A stretch of 64,000 nucleotides of DNA, taken from assembly GCA_965215945.1 (NCBI GenBank), contig CBDCFC010000043.1, positions 1 through 64,000 on the forward strand, read 5' to 3'. The notes under the pieces were generated by a model. It did not search any database. It was given only the letters and a program-made list of their open reading frames with translations, and was not told the DNA's origin. Shown here one piece after another: positions 44,741 to 54,126 of this stretch. The DNA comes from JAHEKD01 sp965215945 (GTDB taxonomy: Bacteria; Pseudomonadota; Gammaproteobacteria; Arenicellales; JAHEKD01). The number at the start of each line of letters is the position of its first letter. Position 1 is the stretch's first letter. The position numbers and the translations under genes are program-made.

Positions 44741-47700
44741 TGCAACAACGACGCTTAGCTTCCGGTGGCCGCATTGATCGCAGCAAACCAATCAAGTTTA
44801 AATTCAACGGCAAAGAGTTGGATGGTTACAAGGGTGACACACTTGCATCAGCATTAATTGCCAACGGTGTGGATGTTATCGGTCGCAGTTTTAAATATCA
44901 TCGTCCCCGCGGCATTATTGGCAGTGGTGCAGAAGAGCCGAATGCCATTTTACAAGTTGGCGAAGGTGCTAAAACAGTGCCCAATCTCCGTGCAACCCAG
45001 GTTGAACTGTATGACGGTTTAGTCGCGGAAGCAGTCAATGGTTGGCCCAGCGTAGACCAAGACGTTGGTGTTATTAACAATGTTTTTGCCCGTCTTTTAC
45101 CTGCTGGCTTTTATTACAAGACCTTTATGTATCCGCAAAAATTGTGGCATAAATATGAAGAAATTATTCGCAAGGCAGCAGGGTTGGGTCGATCGCCGGC
45201 ATTACCTGATCCGGATCGTTATGAAAAACTCAATCATCATTGTGATGCGCTGGTTGTAGGTGGAGGAATTTCTGGTCTTTGCGCAGCGATTGCGGCAGCA
45301 CGATCAGGTGCACGAATCACTGTTATTGATGATCAAAGTGAATTCGGTGGTCGTCAGCTAGATAATAGATATCGAATTAATGATGCACCATCAGTTGATT
45401 ATATTAAGGCGTTAATCAATGAGTTGAGCTCATTGGAGAATGTAACTTTATTGCCAAGAACCTGTGCTTACGGTTATCTGGATCACAATTTCGTTGTTGC
45501 TGTTGAAAAAGTGACTGATCATGAGCCTTCTGCTTACAGCAGCCATACGACACGCGAGAGAATGTGGCGTATCCGCGCTAAACAAGTTGTTTTGGCGACT
45601 GGTGCTTTTGAACGACCCTTGGTGTTCCATAACAACGACAAGCCTGGTGTAATGATTGCTTCTGCAGTTTCGGCTTATGTCAACCGCTATGGCGTGCGGC
45701 CCGGAAAACGTTTGGTTTATTTTGTTAATAATGACAGTGCTTATCGGTCAGTGTTGGATTGTCTTGAAGCCGGAATAGACGTTGAAGCGGTTGTTGACTC
45801 ACGTAATAACAGCCAGGGTGATTTAGTTACAGAAGTTCGTAACAATGCTGTGCGAGTTTTTAACCAACATGCGGTGGTTGATGTAAAAGGCTCTACTCGC
45901 GTTGAAGGTGTAAGCATTGCTGCAATTGATCAGCATATGCAGATTATTGATGGGACGACAAAACAAATTGACTGTAACACCTTAGTGGTTTCAGGCGGCT
46001 GGAGTCCTGCGGTACATTTGTTCGCCCAATCAGGCGGCAAGACACAGTGGAACGATGAGTTGGCATGTTTTGTTCCAATGGAGTTAAGCCGGAACCGACG
46101 AAGCTGCGGTTCTGCAAACGGTGTTTTTAGCCTGAGAAACTGCGTCACCGAAGGTTTTGATGCAGGTGCTAAAGCCGCCGCTGAAGCCGGATTTGATGCG
46201 CAAAAACCGGATCTGCCAAAAATTGTTGATGACACTGAAACGGCAATTCAACCCCTGTGGTTGGTGCCTTCGCCGCATAAAGACAGGCAAGGCCCCAAGC
46301 AATTTGTTGATTACCAAAACGATACCGCTGCTGCGGATATCAAACTCGCGATTCAGGAAGGTTATAAATCTATCGAACATATTAAACGTTATACAGCGTT
46401 AGGTTTTGGTACGGATCAGGGTAAACTTGGCAACATCAACGGCATGGCGATCGCCGCGCAAACCTTGGGACAAACAATTCCTGAAACCGGTACCACAACA
46501 TTCAGGCCCGCTTATACACCTGTGACGTTTGGTGCGATTGCCGGCCCTGAATTGGGTGATTTATTTGATCCAATTAGAAAAACCGCCATGCATGCCTGGC
46601 ATGTTGAGAATGGTACCGAATTTGAAAATGTGGGACAGTGGAAACGCCCTTGGTTCTATCCCAAAGCCGGAGAGGACATGCATGTAGCGGTAAATCGCGA
46701 ATGCAAAGCGACTCGAGATGGCGTAGGCATTATGGATGCTTCGACGCTGGGAAAGATCGATATTAAGGGACCCGACGCGGCGGAATTTCTGAACCGTATG
46801 TATACTAATGCCTGGAGCAAGTTGGGCATTGGACGTTGTCGATATGGTTTGATGCTGGGTGAAGACGGTATGGTGATGGATGACGGGGTAACCACACGAA
46901 TCGGTGAGAACCATTATTATATGACCACCACAACGGGTGGGGCTGCGAATGTGATGGCCTGGCTTGAGCGTTGGCTGCAAACCGAATGGCCTGAGTTAAA
47001 AGTATTACTCACATCTGTCACCGATCAATGGGCAACTATTGGTTTGGCCGGCCCAAGCAGCCGCAAAGTGATTGAAAAAATCTGTACTGATATTGATTTT
47101 AACCCGGAGTCATTTCCTTTTATGTCCATGCAGGAAGGCACGATTGCTGATGTGGCAGGGCGAGTGTTCAGAATCAGTTTCAGTGGTGAACTTTGTTTTG
47201 AGATTAATGTGCCGGCCAACTATGGTCGCCATGTTTGGGAAGCATGTATTGAGGTCGGTGAAGAATTCAATATCACGCCTTATGGGACCGAGGCTATGCA
47301 TGTATTACGGGCTGAAAAGGGGTTTATTATTGTTGGTCAGGACACCGATGGTTCGGTAACACCGGTTGATTTAGGTATGAACTGGATTGTTTCCAAAACC
47401 AAAGATTTTATTGGGCGGCGCTCATTATCGCGTTCGGATTGTGTACGTGAAAATCGCAAACAGTTGGTCGGCCTTAAACCTGAGATCAGCCATCAGGTGA
47501 TTCCGGAAGGAGCTCAATTGGTAGCCGATGCTAATCAAACTGAACCGCCAGTACCGATGATTGGGCACGTCACCTCCAGTTATTACAGTTCGTGTTTGGG
47601 CCATTCGATTGCATTGGCCCTGGTCAAAGGTGGTCAATCCAAAATGGGCCAAAAAGTTTATGCGCCGCTGGCTGATGGCCGAACCTTGGTGGCAGAGATA

Positions 47701-47748
47701 TGTAGCCCGGTGTTCTACGATAGCGAGGGGGAACGTCAAAATGTCTAA
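44740..47748 (+). CDS. soxA: Sarcosine oxidase, alpha subunit
   Basis: 1002 residues, as expected. The N-terminal 2Fe-2S-like fold lacks cluster cysteines (LDGYKGDTLASALIANGV). An NAD-binding flavoprotein part follows (DALVVGGGISGLCAAIAAARSGA). The last 380 residues are a GcvT-type folate domain (GVGIMDASTLGKIDIKGPDAAEFLNRMY; RAEKGFIIVGQDTDGS). It transfers the oxidised methyl to tetrahydrofolate. It is fused by overlap to soxD and overlaps soxG by 8 bp. Confidence 0.93.
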   Translation: MQQRRLASGGRIDRSKPIKFKFNGKELDGYKGDTLASALIANGVDVIGRSFKYHRPRGIIGSGAEEPNAILQVGEGAKTVPNLRATQVELYDGLVAEAVNGWPSVDQDVGVINNVFARLLPAGFYYKTFMYPQKLWHKYEEIIRKAAGLGRSPALPDPDRYEKLNHHCDALVVGGGISGLCAAIAAARSGARITVIDDQSEFGGRQLDNRYRINDAPSVDYIKALINELSSLENVTLLPRTCAYGYLDHNFVVAVEKVTDHEPSAYSSHTTRERMWRIRAKQVVLATGAFERPLVFHNNDKPGVMIASAVSAYVNRYGVRPGKRLVYFVNNDSAYRSVLDCLEAGIDVEAVVDSRNNSQGDLVTEVRNNAVRVFNQHAVVDVKGSTRVEGVSIAAIDQHMQIIDGTTKQIDCNTLVVSGGWSPAVHLFAQSGGKTQWNDELACFVPMELSRNRRSCGSANGVFSLRNCVTEGFDAGAKAAAEAGFDAQKPDLPKIVDDTETAIQPLWLVPSPHKDRQGPKQFVDYQNDTAAADIKLAIQEGYKSIEHIKRYTALGFGTDQGKLGNINGMAIAAQTLGQTIPETGTTTFRPAYTPVTFGAIAGPELGDLFDPIRKTAMHAWHVENGTEFENVGQWKRPWFYPKAGEDMHVAVNRECKATRDGVGIMDASTLGKIDIKGPDAAEFLNRMYTNAWSKLGIGRCRYGLMLGEDGMVMDDGVTTRIGENHYYMTTTTGGAANVMAWLERWLQTEWPELKVLLTSVTDQWATIGLAGPSSRKVIEKICTDIDFNPESFPFMSMQEGTIADVAGRVFRISFSGELCFEINVPANYGRHVWEACIEVGEEFNITPYGTEAMHVLRAEKGFIIVGQDTDGSVTPVDLGMNWIVSKTKDFIGRRSLSRSDCVRENRKQLVGLKPEISHQVIPEGAQLVADANQTEPPVPMIGHVTSSYYSSCLGHSIALALVKGGQSKMGQKVYAPLADGRTLVAEICSPVFYDSEGERQNV

Positions 47749-48334
47749 CACAGTTATTAAACAATCGCCTTTGGTGGAATTGGCCGTTGATAAACCACTG
47801 ATTGAACTTGCAGTGGTAACCATTACAGAAAAGCCATTTTGGTCGCATTACATTCTGCGTGGCCTATTATCCGATTTAGCGTTTGTCGAGGCGATCAGGA
47901 CCATTCTTGATATTGAGTTACCGGTTGAAGCTAATACCGTGGTTGAGAAAGATGGTTTGTCAGTTTTCTGGATGAGCCCGGATCAATGGCTATTGTTGAC
48001 CAATGAAGAATCGCAATTGGCCAGACTGTCAATGCTTTGTGGTGCTCTAGAAGAGGTATTTGCTCAAATCAACGATGTAAGTGGCGGCCAGACAATTATT
48101 AACATAAAAGGTGAAAAAGCACTCGAAGTGATGAATAAAGGAACAACGTTTGATGTGCATCCACTCGTGTTCAAACCAGGGCAGTGCGCACAAACTGTGT
48201 TCGCAAAAATGAATGTCTTATTTTATCCGCTTGATTCGGAGGATCAGCACGAATTTGATTTAATCGTCAGAAGAAGTTTTGCTGACTTTTTGGGGCGATG
48301 GTTGACTAACGCCTGTCATGAATATGCCGGTTGA
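47741..48334 (+). CDS. soxG: Sarcosine oxidase, gamma subunit
   Basis: 197 residues from ATG 47741, which overlaps the end of soxA by 8 bp. An earlier start at 47561 in the same frame would lie inside soxA and is rejected. SPLVELAV, a WMSPDQWLLLT stretch and the DVSGGQTIINIKGEKALEVMNKG segment match SoxG. The last gene of the sarcosine oxidase set, 14 bp before the dehydrogenase gene. Confidence 0.9.
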   Translation: MSNTVIKQSPLVELAVDKPLIELAVVTITEKPFWSHYILRGLLSDLAFVEAIRTILDIELPVEANTVVEKDGLSVFWMSPDQWLLLTNEESQLARLSMLCGALEEVFAQINDVSGGQTIINIKGEKALEVMNKGTTFDVHPLVFKPGQCAQTVFAKMNVLFYPLDSEDQHEFDLIVRRSFADFLGRWLTNACHEYAG

Positions 48335-48348
48335 TTGAAGGGGTAAAA

Positions 48349-49311
48349 ATGAAAATATTATTCGCGGACAAGTTTCCGCAAAACTATTTTGAGCAACTTC
48401 AAGCAGAAGGACACGAATGTAGCCTGCTCCCTGACCTTACCGCAGATGATTTACCATCTGCTATTCAAGATAATGAAATATTAGTTGTTCGCAGCACTAA
48501 AGTTACTAACGCCACACTCCAAGCGGCCAGCAACCTTAAATTGGTGATTCGCGCGGGCGCTGGAACCAATACAATTGATAAATCCTCTGCGCGAGGACAT
48601 GGTATTAGTGTTTGTAACGTGCCAGGTAAAAATGCGTTAGCGGTCGCTGAACTGGCGATGGGCTTATTAATCGCCATAGATCGGAATATACCCGATAATG
48701 TGATCGAACTTCGTCAGGGACGCTGGAATAAAAAGCATTTTTCTCAAGCCCAGGGCTTGTGTGGCCGTAAAATGGGTATTATTGGTTTGGGTTCAATCGG
48801 GTTTGCATTGGCAGAGCGTGCGAAGGCCTTCGGTATTGAAGTACATGTTATCAGTAAAGCTGATCGTGATGCGGTGATAGTGGAAAAAATCAACGCCTTG
48901 GGCATTCAACAGGTTAAAGATATGGAAGCGTTATTAACTACTTGTGATATTCTCAGCTTCCACGTTCCATCTAATGATCAAACTAACGGTATGATTAACG
49001 GCGAAATGCTGGAAAAAATGCTTCCCGGTACGATTATTTTGAATACCTCCAGGGGTGAGATTATAGATGAAGTGGCTTTGATCAAGGCAATGGATAGCAA
49101 AGGTATTCGCGCTGGCGTTGATGTTTATGCTGGTGAGCCGGGCAGTAGTGAAGCTGATTTTCAATCGGAATTAGCCAAGCACCCGAACGTTTATGGTACA
49201 CATCATATCGGCGCATCCACAGCTCAGGCTCAAAATGCCGTCTCCGAAGGAGTGATTGAAGTCATCAATGCTTATCAAAACGGTAATGTAATTAATTGTG
49301 TGAATATATAG
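48349..49311 (+). CDS. serA: D-3-phosphoglycerate dehydrogenase-like D-2-hydroxyacid dehydrogenase
   Basis: 320 residues from ATG 48349, with GAAGGGG upstream (a TTG at 48331 is less likely). It has GRKMGIIGLGSIGFALAERAKAFG for NAD, catalytic Arg in NTSRGEIIDE, Glu in YAGEPGSSEA and His in GTHHIGAST. It lacks an ACT domain, so it would not be serine-inhibited. Followed by serC after 9 bp, it most likely makes 3-phosphohydroxypyruvate for serine synthesis. Confidence 0.82.
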   Translation: MKILFADKFPQNYFEQLQAEGHECSLLPDLTADDLPSAIQDNEILVVRSTKVTNATLQAASNLKLVIRAGAGTNTIDKSSARGHGISVCNVPGKNALAVAELAMGLLIAIDRNIPDNVIELRQGRWNKKHFSQAQGLCGRKMGIIGLGSIGFALAERAKAFGIEVHVISKADRDAVIVEKINALGIQQVKDMEALLTTCDILSFHVPSNDQTNGMINGEMLEKMLPGTIILNTSRGEIIDEVALIKAMDSKGIRAGVDVYAGEPGSSEADFQSELAKHPNVYGTHHIGASTAQAQNAVSEGVIEVINAYQNGNVINCVNI

Positions 49312-49320
49312 GAAAAAATA

Positions 49321-50406
49321 ATGACTAAACGAGTTTATAACTTTTGTGCCGGTCCTTGTACGCTTCCACTGGAGGTCTTGCAAGAGGCGCAGGCTGAATT
49401 TGTCGACTATCAAGATAGTGGCATGTCATTGATCGAAATGAGTCACCGCGGCAAACACTATGATGATGTGCACATGGAAGTGATAGCGTTAACCAAGGAA
49501 ATTTATGGTGTTCCGGATGACTTTAGTGTCTTGTTTATCCAGGGTGGTGCAACCCTGCAATTTGCAATGGTGCCGTTGAATTTACTGACGGCCGGCACAA
49601 AGGGGGCGTATACCAACACCGGCACCTGGGGTAAGGGTGCGATTACAGACGGTAAAACTTGTGGTGATATCTATGTGGCCTGGGACGGCAACGATGATAA
49701 TTTTATCCGAATGCCGACTGCGGATGAAATTCAGCTTAAGGACAATACGCGTTATTTACACATCACTTCAAATGAAACCATTGGTGGTATACGTTATCCT
49801 GAGTTTCCGGATGTGCCTGTGCCATTAGTGGTTGATATGTCTTCTGACTACATGTCACGAAAAGTATCGTGGGAGAAGTTTGATCTGGTCTATGGCGGCG
49901 TTCAGAAAAACCTCGGTCCAGCAGGTATGGCGATGGTGTTTATCCGTGATTCCATACTGGAAAACTCTAATAAAGATTTGGCGCGTTACTTACGTTACGA
50001 TATTCATAAAGACAAGGACTCCATGTTTAACACACCTCCAGTGTTTCCAATCTATATGACCGGTAAAGTGTTGAAATGGATGAAAGCCAAGGGTGGGCTT
50101 GAAACTATCCAGGCCGAAGCGGCCCAAAAATCAGGATTGATTTATGCAGCTATTGATAACAGCAACGGCTATTATCGCAGCCCCGTTGATGTCGCCTGCC
50201 GATCACACATGAACATTGTTTTCCGATTGCCAACTGAAGACTTGGAAAAGAAATTCTTGGAAGAATCTGCCCAGGCAGGCTTGTTAAATCTTAAAGGTCA
50301 TCGCAGTGTTGGCGGTCTTCGGGCTAGTATATACAACGCGATGCCGATTGAAGGGGCTCAAGCTTTGGCAGATTTTATGGCTGATTTTATGCGGTCGAAT
50401 GGCTAA
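49321..50406 (+). CDS. serC: Phosphoserine aminotransferase
   Basis: 361 residues, the usual length. It has YNFCAGPCTLPLEVL at the N-terminus, FIQGGATLQFAMVPLN, ITSNETIGGI, and the PLP lysine in YGGVQKNLGPAG. The C-terminal GHRSVGGLRASIYNAMPIEG is conserved. It converts 3-phosphohydroxypyruvate to phosphoserine. It sits 9 bp after serA, and its stop overlaps the start of the DUF1015 gene. Confidence 0.93.
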   Translation: MTKRVYNFCAGPCTLPLEVLQEAQAEFVDYQDSGMSLIEMSHRGKHYDDVHMEVIALTKEIYGVPDDFSVLFIQGGATLQFAMVPLNLLTAGTKGAYTNTGTWGKGAITDGKTCGDIYVAWDGNDDNFIRMPTADEIQLKDNTRYLHITSNETIGGIRYPEFPDVPVPLVVDMSSDYMSRKVSWEKFDLVYGGVQKNLGPAGMAMVFIRDSILENSNKDLARYLRYDIHKDKDSMFNTPPVFPIYMTGKVLKWMKAKGGLETIQAEAAQKSGLIYAAIDNSNGYYRSPVDVACRSHMNIVFRLPTEDLEKKFLEESAQAGLLNLKGHRSVGGLRASIYNAMPIEGAQALADFMADFMRSNG

Positions 50407-51654
50407 GTTAATTCCGGTTACAGGCTATGTCGTTAAACAGTCCGTCGCCGAACAGGTTGTTTCGCCTGCCTATGATGCATTAACACCTGAAGAACGTGCT
50501 GAATACGCGGAGTTAAACCCACTGAACTTCCTCAATACCATGCGTTCCGCGGAAGAGTACCCGCAATATGCAACACCAACTTTTGAGCAGCTGTTAAAGA
50601 TAAATGCAGAAAATCTGCAATTCCTGCGTGATAAAAAAGTCTTTGAGAGACTTGAAAAGCCCGGTTTTTTTATTTATCGCCTTGCAATAGAGGACCATGT
50701 TCAAACAGGTATTGTTGCGGAAATGCCTATTGAGGCATATACAGATAGGATAATTCGCATCCACGAGAATACTCGGGCTTCAAGAGAGGAACAGTTGTCA
50801 CAGTATCTATTTGAAGTGGGCGCAAGTTCGAGTCCGGTTTGTATTGCATATCCATCAAATCCGGACTATTACGGATAAGTTTTCTGAACTTGTGCAAACC
50901 GAACCGCTACTTGATTTTGTGGCTGAAGATGGTTTGCATCAGCAACTATGGAAGATTGACAGTGAAGAACATATTGCCGAATTAGAGAATGCATTCAAGG
51001 GCCGTTCCTTTTGTCTATTTGACTGATGGACATCATCGTTGTGCTGCAGGTCAAAATTATGCCGATAAAATGGCGCACCGAAAAGCTGATAGCATTGATC
51101 ACTCGTTTACAAATTTGCTAGTGTCGATTTTTCCCGACGATGAGATGCGAATTCTTGCTTATCATCGTGCTGTCAGAGACCTGGCTGACTTAACAGTGGC
51201 GGATTTTCTAAAAAAGCTTGAAAAGTTTTTTAAGATAAAAGCACTCCATGTTAATTATCCAGACGAAGCGGAACCGCGTCAAAAAGGAGAGTTCGCGATG
51301 TTGCTGGATGAAAACTGGTATCGGCTAAAAATCAGAAAAAAAATACGCCCAAAATCCAGATCCGGTTAAGTCTTCTGGATGTGTCTATTCTTGAAGACTT
51401 ACCTCTTGCGGCCTATTTTGGGTATTGAAAACATGCGTGCCGACCCGAGGCTGGATTATGTTCCAGGTATGCACGGTCTTAAAGGCTTGGAGGAAAGATC
51501 TGCCGAAGGTTGGCGTTTAATGTTTGGCTGCTATCCCACCTCCATGCTGGAGATGTATGCAGTTGCCGACAATAATAGAGTCATGCCGCCAAAATCAACC
51601 TGGTTTGACCCTAAAGTTCGTTCGGGTATTTTCCTTAAATTGAGGCAGTATTGA
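50399..51654 (+). pseudogene. DUF1015 family gene with five one-base insertions
   Basis: Starting at ATG 50399 (8-bp overlap with serC), the reading frame must be shifted five times to give one DUF1015 protein: at 50863-50864 (GG), 51002-51003 (CC), 51336-51343 (eight A), 51373-51374 (TT) and 51399-51400 (TT). Every correction removes one base of a run. The joined protein carries VYLTDGHHRCAAG, LLDENWYRLKI, LDVSILEDYLLRPILGI and VMPPKSTWFDPKVRSG, all DUF1015 marks. The family is recurrently linked to serA/serC operons, with unknown function. Five lesions in 540 bases suggest genuine decay, with the intact paralogue downstream taking over. Confidence 0.82.
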
Positions 51655-52757
51655 TTATATATCCGTTCAGAACTGTCTTACCAAAACGCAAACTTGCGTT
51701 AAAATCGAATCAACTGGCAGAAACTGCGAAGTATCATTTTCCAAAATATCTTCAAAGAGGGGGTTTCAAGCGGGTCGCCAAGGCCGGCATTTATGTTTAT
51801 GAGATCACCAGTTCGTTTGGTGTCCATCTTGGTTTTGTTGCGCACACCGACTTGCAGGAGTTCATCAATAAAAACATCAAGCCACATGAAAAAACGTTAA
51901 AACCTAAGGAAAGAGCTTCAAAGGACTTACTGCTAAACCGGGGGGCGATCGTAAAACCTGTTTTGATCTGCCATTTACCGAACAACGACCTCACCGCGTT
52001 GCTGGAAGATCACCGGGACAATCATGAGCCCTTGTTGGAAGTTAAATTGTTGGAAAATAATGATTTGCATCGTATCTGGCCGGTTCATGACAAATCTACG
52101 ATTAAGCATCTACAACATCTTGCCGATGTTGTCGATCATGCCTATATCGCAGATGGTCACCATCGTAGTAGGGTGTTGCAGCAGCTTAATAACAAACCGA
52201 AAAAACATAAGCTTGATGTGGAACGGGTCTGCAGTGCTTATTTTGATTTCAATGCAGTACAAATACTTGACTACAATCGCATGGTTGAAATCGATAGCAA
52301 TATTAGCCTGTCTGATTTTATCCGGCGATTAGATAAAAAATTCACAGTCAAGATAAAAAAACAGGCATTTAAAACGAATAAACAACATCATCTTTCAATG
52401 TTGCTCAATGGGCAATGGTATGAGCTACGCTGGAAGCCCAAGGTCTTAAAAAAATATCGCAAACAGGAGGTGATACTTGACCACCAAGTGTTTGACAATG
52501 AAGTTTTAAACAAAATATTGCATATTAAAAATGTAAGAACAGACAAAAGTATTACCTACTTTAGTGGAGAAAAATCGCTACAGGACATTGAGGGGAAACT
52601 CGGCAAGAAGCCACGGGTCGCAGCATTTTTCATACGGCCTGTGGAGATAGAGCAGATGGTTCAATTAACCGAAAAAGATAAAACATTACCACCCAAAAGT
52701 ACTTACTTTGTTCCCAGACTTTATAATGGGATCATCTGCAATGATCTCAGAAAATAG
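51651..52757 (+). CDS. DUF1015 family protein (second copy)
   Basis: 368 residues from TTG 51651, which overlaps the previous gene's stop (TTGA), with GAGG six bases ahead. Homology supports this start (IIYPFRTVLP is the family N-terminus). It keeps AYIADGHHRSRVL, MLLNGQWYELRW and PPKSTYFVPRLYNG but is strongly diverged and Lys-rich compared with the copy upstream. It ends the glyA-sdaA-sox-serAC run. Its role is unknown; the conserved DGHHR and PPKST motifs suggest an enzyme. Confidence 0.78.
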   Translation: MIIYPFRTVLPKRKLALKSNQLAETAKYHFPKYLQRGGFKRVAKAGIYVYEITSSFGVHLGFVAHTDLQEFINKNIKPHEKTLKPKERASKDLLLNRGAIVKPVLICHLPNNDLTALLEDHRDNHEPLLEVKLLENNDLHRIWPVHDKSTIKHLQHLADVVDHAYIADGHHRSRVLQQLNNKPKKHKLDVERVCSAYFDFNAVQILDYNRMVEIDSNISLSDFIRRLDKKFTVKIKKQAFKTNKQHHLSMLLNGQWYELRWKPKVLKKYRKQEVILDHQVFDNEVLNKILHIKNVRTDKSITYFSGEKSLQDIEGKLGKKPRVAAFFIRPVEIEQMVQLTEKDKTLPPKSTYFVPRLYNGIICNDLRK

Positions 52758-52960
52758 TAAATCGGGTGTTATCTTTTATTATCTTCCTGAATAATGGATA
52801 GGCGGTGACTGTACCGATCAGTTTTGTCAGGCTTTAAATAGCATAAGAGCATAGAGCCTTAACTGAAAAAGTTGGAATTTTGTTTTTAATATCGTAAATC
52901 CTTAATTTCAGATGATGAATTGTCGATTATAATTTTCTGAAATTTGTCCAGGTAAATGGA

Positions 52961-54124
52961 ATGTCAGTTTCTATTGCAGATCAATATAGTGAAATCAGAT
53001 TGTCTATTAAAAAACTTTGCCAAGATTTCCCCGGCGAATATTGGCAAAAGCTAGATCAGAATTCTGCATATCCTTATGAGTTTGTTGACACACTAACTGA
53101 AAACGGATTTCTTGCTGCATTGATTCCTGAGCAATTTGGAGGCAGCGGTCTCAGCCTTGGAGCGGCGGCGACAATATTAGAGGAGATTCATAAATCAGGC
53201 TGTAACGGCGCAGCCTGTCACGCCCAAATGTACACCATGGGAACGATTCTAAGACATGGATCAGAGCAGCAAAAGCAACAATATCTGCCCCTAATTGCAA
53301 ATGGCGAGTTGCGCATGCAGGCATTTGGAGTATCAGAACCATCAAGTGGCACCGATACGACATCGCTAAAAACCATGGCAAAAAGGCAGGGAGATCATTA
53401 CTTAATCAACGGCCAAAAAATTTGGACTTCTCGGGCTGAACATTCAGATCTAATGTTGTTATTGGCGCGTACCAGTGCGAAAGAGCAAAGCAAAAAACGC
53501 ACCGCAGGTTTGTCCGTATTTTTGGTCGATTTGAGAGAGGAAAAAGACAAAACTGTTTTTATCAAGCCTATTTCAACGATGTTGAATCATGCGACAACTG
53601 AAGTCTTTATCGAAAATTTAAAAGTTCCGGCAAACAATCTAATCGGTGATGAAGGTCACGGATTTAAATATATTCTAAGTGGCATGAATGCGGAAAGGAT
53701 TTTAATTGCGGCAGAATGTATTGGTGATGCCTATTGGTTCATTGATAAAGCGAGCCGATATGCCAGGGATAGAATCGTTTTTGATCGGCCGATCGGTCAG
53801 AATCAGGGGGTGCAATTTCCGATTGCGCGTGCCTATGCCGCGACTCGGGCGGCACAGCTGATGGTGGAAAAGGCCATTGCATTATACGAACAATCCGAGC
53901 CTTGTGGGGCTGAGGCGAATATGGCGAAACTGCTGGCAGCAGATGCCTCCTGGCAGGCCGCTGAAATGTGTTTGCAAACTCATGGCGGATATGGGTTCGC
54001 AGTAGAATTTGATGTTGAGCGTAAGTTCCGTGAAACCCGTCTTTACCAAATTGCACCGATATCAACAAATTTGATTTTGTCTTATCTGGCCGAGCATGTG
54101 CTTGAGTTGCCAAGATCGTATTAA
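52961..54124 (+). CDS. Acyl-CoA dehydrogenase
   Basis: 387-residue flavoprotein. It has AFGVSEPSSGTDTTSLKTMAKRQGDHYLINGQKIWTSRAEH for FAD/substrate and LQTHGGYGFAVEFDVERKFRETRLYQIAPIS at the end. The position where many family members have the catalytic Glu (YEGT) reads YQIAPI here, so the base may lie elsewhere. It is first of four tightly spaced genes (2, 3 and -8 bp) for a CoA-linked acid pathway, possibly for a branched or dicarboxylic acid such as methylsuccinate. Confidence 0.85.
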   Translation: MSVSIADQYSEIRLSIKKLCQDFPGEYWQKLDQNSAYPYEFVDTLTENGFLAALIPEQFGGSGLSLGAAATILEEIHKSGCNGAACHAQMYTMGTILRHGSEQQKQQYLPLIANGELRMQAFGVSEPSSGTDTTSLKTMAKRQGDHYLINGQKIWTSRAEHSDLMLLLARTSAKEQSKKRTAGLSVFLVDLREEKDKTVFIKPISTMLNHATTEVFIENLKVPANNLIGDEGHGFKYILSGMNAERILIAAECIGDAYWFIDKASRYARDRIVFDRPIGQNQGVQFPIARAYAATRAAQLMVEKAIALYEQSEPCGAEANMAKLLAADASWQAAEMCLQTHGGYGFAVEFDVERKFRETRLYQIAPISTNLILSYLAEHVLELPRSY

Positions 54125-54126
54125 TC

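Noticed and set aside
47561..47740. Upstream start for the gamma subunit of sarcosine oxidase
   Set aside because: It lies within soxA; ATG 47741 begins the conserved SoxG N-terminus.
50306..50398. Extended start for the first DUF1015 gene inside serC
   Set aside because: ATG 50399 begins the conserved family N-terminus; the upstream codons are serC in another frame.
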